DNA of 20,000 nt, from assembly GCA_009663005.1 (NCBI GenBank), contig VIGQ01001906.1, forward strand, positions 1 through 20,000. Reading direction: 5' to 3'. Each line of letters starts with the position of its first letter. Position 1 is the stretch's first letter. The notes beneath the pieces are model-generated. The model did no database searches and was not told the origin of the DNA. It saw nothing but the letters and a program-made list of their open reading frames with translations. A program made the translations under genes and the position numbers. Shown piece after piece: positions 1 to 8,791 of the stretch. This DNA is from Actinidia chinensis (taxonomy: Eukaryota > Streptophyta > Magnoliopsida > Ericales > Actinidiaceae).

Positions 1-249
1 TGGGAAGGGACTACCATGCACCAGCCAATGATGGACTTTACAGATGGTGAGCTATATGTCACGGGCTTAGTTTTTGAACTCCTTCGACCCGTGCGACCTT
101 AGACACCTTTGCCTTCAAAAGGTGCTAAGTAAGCCTTAAGACAACCGAAAGAAAAGCTTAGGGAAGGAGTAAGTAACAAGAAGAGAGAGAAATTGGAGTT
201 CCAAACTTGGATCCCTTTATTCCCTCCCTACAAATGAGGGGTTATCCCT

Positions 250-257
250 TATTTATA
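250..257 (-). promoter_or_regulatory. TATA box of the heat-shock-element LTR
   Basis: The minus strand reads TATAAATA, a canonical plant TATA box, within the LTR at 57-596. It lies downstream of the heat-shock-element cluster in that orientation. Transcription would be expected to start about 30 bp further on, near 220, and run leftward out of the window. Confidence 0.5.
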
Positions 258-415
258 CTCTCTTACTTTCTCTAGAATGTTCTACAATTTTTCAGGATAT
301 TTATGTACATAGCTTCTCAATGGAAGCCTTCCCCAAGTTCTAGAAACTTTCACACACTTTCCATATTTTACACTTGTGAGGAAGACCCTAAAACTTTCTC
401 CAAAATTCTATAACC

Positions 416-548
416 TTCTAGAATGTTCTGCAACATTCTAGAACCTTCCCCAATATTTTAGAAGCTTTCCCCACTTTCTAAAATATTCTAGACTTTTCTA
501 GAATATTCTATAGAACATCTGGAAGCCTCTAAACCTTCTAGAATCTTC
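416..548 (-). promoter_or_regulatory. Cluster of four perfect heat-shock elements
   Basis: Four sites fit the three-unit consensus TTCnnGAAnnTTC exactly: 416-428, 436-448, 496-508 and 536-548. An imperfect one (CTC TA GAA TG TTC) lies at 270-282. This consensus binds plant heat-shock transcription factors. All sites lie upstream of the minus-strand TATA box at 250-257, as expected for an inducible LTR promoter. The motifs are seen directly; heat response is inferred. Confidence 0.6.
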
Positions 549-596
549 TTCGTTTGGCGGATCATGAATTCTCCCCCAAAATTACGGGCCGTGACA

Positions 597-1490
597 CATG
601 CTCGACTATCAAACCCCTCCAGAGTCCTAACACTTAGAATGTAGGAAACGAGGATGAGAATCACGCACTGAGACCGTCAAACCCACGTCACTTGCTTTGC
701 CAAACCAATAGAAGTAAGCCGCCACCACCCCCCTCTCCCTGTGCTAACGATACCGACCATTTGGTGTATTCATTGTTATTTTTCAAGTCATTTGAAGGGC
801 TACAGATTTTTTTGACAATCCATTGTACAATATTAAATGTTTTTTTTTGCTATGCTCTTACTCCTTAAAAATAAATTGTACAAAAGAGCCCACAACTCAC
901 ATGATATGTCACTGACACTACTCATGTCGTTGGTTTAATGTAGGAATTATCACTATCTTTCCACATAGATATACAACCCCACAATCACCCCTTTCTGCAC
1001 GCTTGTGTGGCTTGCGCTATCGAGTCTGCTTTTAATTCCCCAATAATGTAGGAACCCTTCATATATACAAGTATAGAAATTTAAATCAACTTAACCAACA
1101 AGTAAATAGGCTTACGATCACTAGTTTTCCCCTAAAAAGAGGCTGGCTAATATGGTTAAAATATAATTAACATTTATAAAATGGAACTATTAGTTAAAAC
1201 AGTTCAAAAGACTCCTTGAAGATTAGACACTCCTAAAGATAAGAAACATTAATAGTTATTAAATGCTTGTTGCATGATGTGTATTGGAATGTTTAATACA
1301 TTCACTGATATCATGATTAACGCCATGTACCTGAAAAGTATGAAGGTGGATTCGTATTCTCTTCATTGAACAAACATGGTACAAACTAGCTTTCACAGTG
1401 GAGAAGCGTACGATGCATACTGATCAATTTGTATGTCTCATATATATAATTATATATTTTAGTACTTAGTCATAAACAATTCTTAACAAA
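597..1490. other. Intergenic DNA with no recognised gene
   Basis: About 900 bp of AT-rich DNA between the LTR-like block and a low-complexity repeat region. No long open frame, RNA gene or recognisable element was seen. The part nearest the terpene synthase (above about 1430) may hold its 3' downstream region. Confidence 0.5.
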
Positions 1491-1795
1491 ACATCATACA
1501 TTTTCCGTAATTAGTCTAAAGCCACTAACTTTCATAATTAATCCACTATAATTCCTAACTAACACAACAACTTTTCGTAACCAGCCCCAATAATTCATAA
1601 TTAACACTACATACTTTCGTAACTAACCACATAATTATAACTACCCAATAATTCTATCAAACCCACCCACTATTGTAAGCTACCGCCTCGCCACAATATT
1701 CATAATAACACTACACACTTTCATAACTAACCACAATAAACTAATTACACCATACTCCCGCATAAACTAGCCGCGATAATTCCTTAATTTTTACT
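1491..1795. repeat. Degenerate AT-rich tandem or interspersed repeat
   Basis: A phrase of the form ttcataattaacactacata followed by ctttcgtaactaaccaca recurs in degenerate copies. The clearest two are near 1590-1632 and 1698-1737, about 108 bp apart, and shorter echoes occur near 1510, 1530, 1570 and 1760. It lies just past the terpene synthase stop codon. No coding potential was seen. Confidence 0.5.
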
Positions 1796-1832
1796 ATAAA
1801 TATACATAACTATATATAGACCATATAATTAC

Positions 1833-2158
1833 CTAATATGTACAAGCTTTCTCCTCAATGGGAATGGGAATTGATTAGTAAGGTGACTTGACTTCGGTCT
1901 CTAGTCTCGGGAACCTTGAGCAGGCATGACCATCTCGGTACCGGGTACATGCCTTGAGCACTTAACAAACGTTCTCTGCAACTCCAATAAAAGCCCTAGA
2001 AAAGAGAGGAGACCTCTCGCTCAGGCTTCATCATTTTCTTCCAACGCCTCAACCGATCAAATATTTGGTCATGTGCTTGCGTGCATCTCTTCTTCAGACA
2101 CACCAGTTCACCAGTTTCGTGACTATTTAGGAAATGTCACCTCTTTTCCAATCTCGTC
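1833..2158 (-). CDS. Terpene synthase exon 7 (C-terminal end)
   Basis: After the acceptor TTGATTCTCAG (2160-2159) the minus strand reads DEIGK, then in shifted frames RGDI/PKS, HETG, SEEEMHAS, SLFSRAFIGVAENV, a DGHA stretch and IPIPIEEKACTY before TAG at 1835-1833. This matches the C-terminal TPS exon, which normally starts DELKRGDVPKSIQ and ends after LLIQPIP. It lies 8.7 kb from exon 6 because of the intervening element. At least three frame shifts are present. Confidence 0.8.
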
Positions 2159-2183
2159 CTGAGAATCAATGAAGAGAAAAAGA

Positions 2184-2188
2184 TAAGA
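2184..2188. repeat. Left target-site duplication (TAAGA)
   Basis: TAAGA lies immediately outside the TG end of the left LTR and is identical to 10835-10839. Gypsy integrases typically make 5-bp duplications. Confidence 0.9.
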
Positions 2189-2686
2189 TGTCAGCCCCGG
2201 TCAAACCAAGACCCGGCCAGTAAGCACACAACTCACATATGCGGAAAGTCAACAAAAATGCAATACAAACAACTGTCATTTACAATCAGAGTGCGGAATA
2301 ATATTACAGACAGTTATATGTTAATCAAATTAAACAAACACAACTGGCATCCCATGCCTCAAGACTCAGGATAACCCTTGGTACCTGAAAATCATTGTTT
2401 TATAGTAAGGTGAGTTACCTGAAAGATTTAACATGGACTTTTGTGCTTCCAAGCCAAAATCATGATACTAACTATACTATGAAAACATGATACAATAAAG
2501 TAATGCTTTCATTTAATCAAAATATACTTTTGATTTTAAATCCTTGATTTCTCAAATCAACAGGTTTACAAAAAAAAAAATCGGCTTCTCTCACAAGTCA
2601 TTACTCCAATTAATTAGAATAACACATTTATACCAATAAGACCCTAACCAATCTTATTATGCACTAAGCACGTGAGATAAACACGC

Positions 2687-3160
2687 ATCAACTTTCCGGA
2701 CTTTCCCCTGGGCTATGATCTTCCCTCCCGTATCGGTGTCATCTAGGATTTTTATTTTGTCCAACTTTCCTCGGGGGGGGGGGGGGGGAGGGGGGGGGGA
2801 GGGGGGGGGGGGAGGGGGGGGGTGGGGGGGGGGGGGGCACTTCACACCGTGGGCTATGACATGCCCTCGTATCGTTGCCATCTAGACGTTCATCCATTTG
2901 GTCAACTTTCCCGACTTTTCATCTTTCCCGTGGGCTTGACATTCCCCTCCGTAACAGTTGCATCAGGACTTTTTATTTTGTCAACTTCCCGGACTTTCAC
3001 CGTGGGCTTAATGACATTTTCCCCTCCGTATCGTTGCCATCAAGGACTTTTCATTTTGTCATTCCGTTCCCGGACTTTCACCGTGGGCATGAACCTGCCC
3101 TCCGTACAGTTGCCATCTGGACTTTTATTTTGTCAACTTTCCGGACTTTATTTTTTGTGC
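2687..3160. repeat. Tandem array inside the left LTR
   Basis: Five to six copies of a unit starting with a form of TCAACTTTCCGGACTTTCAC, followed by CCGTGGGCTATGACATTCCC, CCGTATCGTTGCCATC and GGACTTTTATTTTG. Spacings between unit starts are about 73, 139 (including the G-rich insertion), 79, 79 and 75 bp. The same array is in the other LTR, so it predates this insertion. Confidence 0.85.
2773..2837 (+). repeat. 65-nt G-rich tract in the left LTR
   Basis: A near-continuous run of G interrupted by A at 2789, 2800 and 2813 and T at 2823. It lies between TTTCCTC and CACTTCACACCGTGGG, inside the second tandem unit. The same unit in the right LTR (near 9395-9405) has no such tract. It could form G-quadruplexes if real. 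Confidence 0.8.
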
Positions 3161-3947
3161 TTAATCTAAGCCATCTAATTCTGGTCTATTTTAGAGTGTC
3201 ATTGCTACAGCCTCATTTTCGTACCCTAGCCAGGATCGGCAACTCAGACCTGCTTCGTTACGATGTCGGCAATGACAAGTGTTCCCCCATCTATCCGCAA
3301 AGCATTCTGCTAAAACTTCTAAAATCCAAGTTCATGTCCTTTTTGAACTTTTTTTTTTTTTATTATTATTTTTAACAAACAATCACTTTCACTATATACA
3401 TAAAAATCACCTTTATCATCAGTATCATGTAACCACATAATTTCATTAAGAGACAATTTCATGTAATTAAGTAATTATTTTCATTTCAGAGGCATTTTGA
3501 ATATTAAATTTGACAATAAATCTGATATTAAATCAAAATAATTTCAAATACAATGTTTCAACATTTATATCTTTCAAATGTTCGCATAAAAATAATTATG
3601 CTCATCAAAAACTAATTTTTCATTCAAGTTAATACAAAAAACCTAATGTCTCAATAGACTTTATATAAGCTATTACAACAATCCAAAGTAAAACCCAAAC
3701 AAACTAACCCCTCCTTACCTCAAATAGAATTTGACAGAGACATACCGTCGGATATGAAGATCAAGCTTCCTGATCGTCATACTAACAATTTTGCATTAAT
3801 CCACTCATCTCAACACCGTTGGATCTGCAAAACCCCTATCTTCATAATCAAAAAAACTTACCACACCCATATCATTTCCCTCATTTCTTCTCTCCTCTCT
3901 CTCTTCTCTTCTTTCTCGGTAGTCTTCCATCCCGAACGTCCTCCCCC

Positions 3948-3955
3948 TATTTATA
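3948..3955 (-). promoter_or_regulatory. TATA box of the left (3') LTR
   Basis: The minus strand reads CTATAAATAG within the LTR, beside a pyrimidine-rich plus-strand tract. Transcription would run leftward through the LTR toward terpene synthase exon 7. Confidence 0.55.
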
Positions 3956-4333
3956 GAATTTAAAAAGTCTTTTTATATTATAAATATCTTATTTTATTAT
4001 TTTATTAATTTTATTATTTTATATTATTTTATATCTTATTTTTCTTTTTTCTTTTTTCCTTTTTCTTTTTTCTTTTCCTTTTCCCTTTTCTTTCGGGGTC
4101 GCGCCTCTTTCGGCGCACTACCTGAAATCACATTTTTTAACAAAAATTACACTTCAGCCCCTTCCAACTTTTAATTACATTTATATCATCTCAATTTAAG
4201 ATGCTTCTTTAATTTAATCCCACACGTTATAAATCGTTCAATTTAAATTTAATACAACATACCACAGTCTAATATATATATATATATATATAATATATAT
4301 ATTAAAAGAAATAAATAAATTTGAAACTTTCCA

Positions 4334-4345
4334 CCTCCACCACTT
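4334..4345 (-). other. Polypurine tract
   Basis: The minus strand reads AAGTGGTGGAGG directly before the 3' LTR. This is the expected place of the plus-strand primer. It directly follows the C-terminal pol coding remnant. Confidence 0.65.
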
Positions 4346-4349
4346 AAAG

Positions 4350-4860
4350 AATTTCGTCCTCGAATTAACAAACGTACCCGATGTCTTAAAAGATCTGGAT
4401 ACTTGTTGCGCGAACACTCTATTCAGTTCCATTAGCTTCCCCTCTACGCCAGTATGAAGCCATATGCAACCTTCACCAATGGGAATAGTCTTTCTCTCAA
4501 ACTTGATTCCCTCTGTTCCACACACGAATCGGTCGGCGTCCTCATACGTGACTCCTCATTGACGTCAAATCTCCCCAATCCAAAACGTGAGAGGATCGGT
4601 GCTCATATTCCGCACATGGAAACATGAAACATCATGTGGTCACATGGGCCAACTCGGTGGCACAGCAAGCGGTATCCACGCCCCAATACGATCAAGAATC
4701 TCAAACGGGTCGCATATGATCGGTGGATAGGCTTGCCGCTATGCCCAAACGCATCAAACCCCCCTCTTAGTTGAAACCTCAAAGAAAACGTGACTCCCCT
4801 CAACAGCAAACTCGGCAATGGCGTTTCCTCGATCAGCATAACTCTTTTGACAGACTTTGT
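4350..4860 (-). pseudogene. Integrase C-terminus with GPY/F-like module and chromodomain
   Basis: Minus-strand pieces give QKSYAD and FAVEG, a PFEILDRIG-like segment, a degraded VFHVS, then YEDA, ERKTIP, WLHTGVE, and finally NSRTKFFKWW ending near 4340. The ERKTIP...WxHTGVEE order is the degenerate chromodomain of plant chromoviruses, which can guide integration to marked chromatin. It runs straight into the polypurine tract. Confidence 0.78.
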
Positions 4861-4929
4861 GCGTGAGTAAACGTTTTCTAATCATACTAACCTTCTCGCT
4901 CTATCCGACGCCATTCTTACTTTGCAAGT

Positions 4930-5660
4930 ACTCTCTGCCTCTCCAACGCGGTTCCAACACACGGTGACCTACATGGTCTTCAGTACATGCCCTCAAAAGG
5001 TGCCATACCGATGGCCGCCTGATACTTATTGTTATAAATGCGAAGCTCTACCAAATGTAGATGATCCTCCTCATGACCGGCCCAAAAATCAAGTACGCAT
5101 GCTCGAAACGTGTCGCTCGCAAAATCTGAATCGTACGCTCAGACTGCCGTCATGTTTGAGGATGAAACGCCGTGCTAGTCTTGAAATGCCGATCCTAATT
5201 GCAGTATTGCATTCCCTTCCAAGAGGCTCTGTAAACGTTGGATCTCTATCTCGAAACGAAGATACCCGGAACCCCCATAAGTCTAAACGACTCTCGAACA
5301 TAAAGAACACCAAGATCCCTGCCGAATTGACAAGACGGAAAGGAAGAAAATGCGGGCGGATTTTGTCAACGTCCTACTATGCCCAAACGGCAATCATGGC
5401 CCTCTCAATGATCTAGGCAAACCCAAGCGTAACAACGTCGCATAGTGATGTGCTCCCATTTTCCACTCTGCAATTGGTAATCGGTTGTACAAACCTGGCT
5501 GGCTCTGGTGTTGCGCTTTCACTTGCTGACAAGTCAAACACGCTCGAAATGACGAAACAGAGGCAACTTCTTTCTTCATTCGCCTCCACCCAATTGACGA
5601 CATAGATCATGGTGGATTTTTCGTGCTCCAGGATGAACTGGGCAAGTCGTTGAGATGAAA
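4930..5660 (-). pseudogene. Integrase remnant (zinc-binding and catalytic core)
   Basis: The minus strand reads ACLTCQQVKAQHQ (CC half of the HHCC zinc finger) and PIAEWKMG, then after shifts SDRDPTFT (second catalytic Asp), a degraded DGQSERT region, and YNNKYQAAIGMAPFEGMY near 5045-4980. These are the standard landmarks of a plant gypsy integrase, which inserts element DNA into the chromosome. The frame is broken repeatedly. Confidence 0.82.
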
Positions 5661-6059
5661 CTACGAAGAACTTGTTCTCTATCTAGACAATGGCACAAAA
5701 CCATCTAGACTTTATCCAAACTCTGATCCTCATGTAAAACACAATCTGTTGGACCTACATTTTCTAGCAATGCGGTCGGCAAATAGTCTTTGGCCTCTGC
5801 ACATCTGCTGTTGTGGGCCTCAATTACCCTAGCTATGATTTATGGCTTCTGCCGACATGTGAATCAATCGTAGCACACTCGTTCTCTCGCTCGCCGAAAG
5901 TAAATCATACTCAACGCGATATCTGAAGTCATTCCACTCCATGGATGGAAATGCCGTCCAAAACAACGCAAGAACGATTTCTCTACTAAGTGGGCATCGC
6001 TCACAATGTTAAGCCTTTCCGGGATGATATTGTAAATCGAAGTCATAGTTTCCATGTAC

Positions 6060-6540
6060 TTACTCCATCCAACGCACGTTGCCCCCTCAAGGTCAAGTCG
6101 CTTCTAGTGAATCAGTACTCTCAAACTCTTGTGGTCTGAAAACACTTGCAAACGCGTCTCCGTAGCAAGTAATGCCTCCAACACCTCTTTAAAGTCCATC
6201 TAACGGCCGTCAAGTTCCAAGTCATGCGTCCGGATATTTTGTTCGTTGTAGCGTTTCTCTGGGTGGCGTCTTGCAAAACTGACTACCATACGGCAATCAC
6301 TTTATAATCCAACTGCATCAACACGCACCCAAGGCATCACGTGAAGCATCGCAATACACTGTATAACTGTAGTACCCAACCCTCGCTCACGGGTAAACAG
6401 ATTTGGTGGGCCAGGCAGACGTCATTCTCTTCTTAAGCTCTTTGAAAAGAAATGCTCTGTCTCGCACGGCACTCGTTTCCAAACAACGAATTCCCTTCCT
6501 CCGCAGGAAGTCGAGTCATTGTTGGGGCGGCGTAATCTTG
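6060..6540 (-). pseudogene. RNase H remnant
   Basis: The minus strand reads FKELKKRMTSA, then YSVYCDASRD-like and ALGCVLMQLDYKVIAVW, matching the YCDAS...GLGCVLMQ start of the gypsy RNase H domain, with degraded HYL and TDHKSL regions further on. The first catalytic Asp lies in the CDAS motif near 6355. Multiple frame changes are present. Confidence 0.75.
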
Positions 6541-6759
6541 AAAGTCCTCTAACAAATTGCCGGTGTAACCAGGCTAGACGCCAAGAAAACTAACGAATTT
6601 TCAAATACGGTCTTCGTCGCGTTCTCTGCCAATTCATCCTACTCTGGCTCAATCTTTGATGAATCCACAAGCTACTCCACTCCCGCGATAACGGTGACCA
6701 AGAAGATTTTAAACCTCTATGTAACGCAACTCACATTTGTCTAAGCGTAGGCATATCAA

Positions 6760-7450
6760 CGATGTTCTCCGCAAAAGCTGGGCAACACTATCCTCAAATG
6801 CTCCCTCATGTGACTCAGAAAACCGATGGCGATAGATCAAGATGTCGTCACAAATAGACCATCGAAACGATCAAGATTGGATTGAGATACGATTCCTGCA
6901 AATCCATGAAAGCTGCTGGTAGCGTTCGTAAGACAAATGGCATCACAGAAGACACTCATCATGCCGCATATCGTAGCGTAAGCCGTCTTAGCAATAATCT
7001 CCCTTTTGATCCTCAATTGATGAAAAACGTCCGATGCTTAAATCAATCTTCGAGAAACAGCTCGAAACCTTTCAATTGGTCAAACAGTCGTCGATCCTCC
7101 GAAGTGGATACTTGTTCTTTATTGTCACACGCGATTCAATCGCCGAATCTAACGCACATTCTAAGTGATCTCCTCCTTCTTTTTAGGCAACTAAATTCGA
7201 GTGCTCCTCCATGGTGATGCGGCTAGGTTCGGATAAGTCCTTTATCCAATAAATCTTGAATCTGAACTGTTCAAGTTCTTGCAGGCTTCTGCGTTTGCAA
7301 AACTGATACTGTGGTACCTGATAATGGATGGGCGGGGGCAGTGCCCGGTTAAGACAAATGTAGAATTCAATCTCCCGGTGTGGTGGCAACTCGCATCAAA
7401 TCCTCTGGAAAAGACATCTGAAAATTCACAGACAAACCGGTGGCAGGCCA
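6760..7450 (-). pseudogene. Reverse transcriptase remnant
   Basis: Minus-strand pieces follow the family order: a CEFSDVF start, PPHREIEF, LPPPIHYQ, LQELE, a degraded KKKDG region, QLRIK, ICLTNA (family FGLTNAP), and a broken FVDDILIY around 6863-6834 where the catalytic Asp pair belongs. This enzyme copies element RNA into DNA. Several shifts and stops interrupt it. Confidence 0.82.
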
Positions 7451-7639
7451 CACTAACTACGCTACCGCTCATCGACTCAAGCACGCCGAGAAAGAAATTC
7501 AAATCCTTTCTTCCCCAATCAGTAGACGAAGGGACAAAACCCCCACCGTCGATCTCCCCATAATTGAAAGCGACCCCCTCAGGTGTGCAAAAGGTAACAC
7601 GGTGTCAGACACAGTCTATCATGGCCTCTATATCCGGTC

Positions 7640-7929
7640 AAACCATACATACCAAGGATTTATCGTCAAACGAAGTCATGTCTAAAACAATAAAATCAAT
7701 ATGAACGTCGATCAGCTATCTCAACCTCACAGATCTACAACTCTCTTCAAGTCGATCTCTCGCCCCAACTGGAGTGTCTACTATAAGCACTGAATCTACT
7801 ACAGAATCAATCTCTAATAATCCCAATGCCAAAGCAAAGATGATGAGATGAAAGAATGTGATGGTGTTGGCTCCCGTGTCGATGCGAACATGAGCCGCAC
7901 GAATTAAAACATAGTAAAGTACCCCCGTT
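7640..7929 (-). pseudogene. Retroelement aspartic protease remnant
   Basis: The minus strand reads RIDTGANT with the catalytic DTG at 7880-7872, then ALGLLEID, VVDSVLIVDTPVG, CRSVRLR and, after a frame change, FIVLDMTSFD, the order seen in plant chromovirus proteases. The ILGMDWL motif that normally follows is degraded. Stops and shifts break the frame. Confidence 0.8.
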
Positions 7930-8560
7930 GGCCGGCGGGTCGCCAACAGAGTATCCCAATTGTTGCTGGCTCCTGCTGTCCGGCTATCCCTGACTGGTCC
8001 CCGCGCGCGGCTGATGTATAAGCGTAAACCCGTCCTTTGCTGTCCTCTGACCCTGCTGAGCTAACACCTGTGGTCTGGACTGATATGAAGTCTGTGCTAA
8101 TGTAATATGCTGAGTAGCCCTCGAGGCCTGAACTGACCGAGTAGGGGGTTGGTTGGCGATCCCTCGACTCCATGACTGTTCTCCCTCTCAGCGGCAGCTG
8201 TCGACTGATAGACCCCCTGACCACACCGATAAGCAGGTAGGCTGGCCTGCCATGTGGCCTAGGAATTGTCCCGTTGTCTTGGGATGGTGAGATTGTCCCC
8301 CCTACTGCTACGGGCCGCTGGCTAGGATCTTTCAGTGGGCATCCACTATACGATGACCCGTTTGGATGAAAACCAACAAATCAGGGCCTCCCCGAGATGT
8401 TGGCCTCTTCCTCCCGATCACCCGACTCTTGGTGATCATCCTTCTCCCTCATCGAGATTGCCTACGAGCCCCGCGGGTCCATCCACGTGCCCCACGAGCT
8501 CGGGTCCGTAAGTGATTTTCGGCACGACCTTTTCGCGTTGGGCGTGGTGGCATGTTTTAA
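7930..8560 (-). pseudogene. gag remnant with a degenerate zinc knuckle
   Basis: Near 8236-8250 the minus strand reads PAYRCGQ, resembling the start of the CCHC zinc knuckle of plant gypsy Gag (C.RCGQ.GH). The sequence upstream is charged and Arg-rich; downstream it is Gln/Ser-rich up to protease. Only about 0.8 kb separates the primer-binding site from protease, so much of the capsid region seems deleted. No capsid motif could be recognised. Confidence 0.45.
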
Positions 8561-8776
8561 CACAATGCCAGCAAAAGCAATAAGATGAATCATATTCACT
8601 TATGATTAGGTCAAAACATTGCTATACATAAGGCAATTTAATAATCATGTGCATATACGTTCATGTATCCCTATCACATAATAGTACCTAACTGTTACCC
8701 ATCTCAATACTTAGACTTTAAACCCAAATGTGGTTCTACCATTCCTCACGGGCTCATAGAGTATTCGAAGCCTAGA

Positions 8777-8788
8777 GGCTCTATACCA
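8777..8788 (-). other. Primer-binding site resembling initiator tRNA-Met
   Basis: The minus strand reads TGGTATAGAGCC, starting three bases after the 5' LTR end. The plant initiator tRNA-Met site is TGGTATCAGAGCC; this copy lacks one C. This primer is usual in chromoviruses. Confidence 0.8.
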
Positions 8789-8791
8789 TGT

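Larger units (their letters stand above)
57..596 (-). mobile_element. Probable solo LTR, possibly Ty1/copia, with heat-shock elements
   Basis: The block begins TGTCACGG and ends CCGTGACA, so it has the TG...CA ends and short terminal inverted repeat of an LTR. Read on the minus strand it looks like U3-R-U5: a cluster of heat-shock-element-like motifs (548 to 270), then a TATAAATA box (257 to 250), then about 190 bp to the end. No primer-binding site or polypurine tract is evident on either side, so a solo LTR or LTR fragment is more likely than an intact element. The flanking 5-mers (ctata and catgc) do not match, so no target-site duplication supports the borders. The copia assignment rests only on resemblance to the promoter layout of ONSEN-type elements. 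Confidence 0.55.
2189..4333 (-). repeat. 3' LTR of the chromovirus (left copy)
   Basis: It starts TGTCAGCCCCGGTCAAACC and ends GAAACTTTCCA on the plus strand, and aligns along its length to 8792-10834. It contains the tandem 72-80 bp array, a G-rich insertion, a minus-strand TATAAATA box at 3948-3955, pyrimidine-rich tracts near 3880-3920 and 4030-4095, and an AT dinucleotide run near 4272-4305. The 2145 bp length includes the 65-nt G-rich tract. Differences from the other LTR are mostly single-base indels. Confidence 0.92.

Noticed and set aside
1926..2162. 78-codon plus-strand open frame
   Set aside because: It is the antisense shadow of terpene synthase exon 7 on the minus strand.
2657..2881. 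Minus-strand open frame encoding a polyproline protein
   Set aside because: The prolines come wholly from the G-rich tract on the plus strand inside an LTR repeat.
2822..3375. Overlapping plus-strand open frames of 115 and 166 codons
   Set aside because: They run across the LTR tandem array and poly-T tract; repeats of the unit keep the frame open by chance, and no domain is recognisable.
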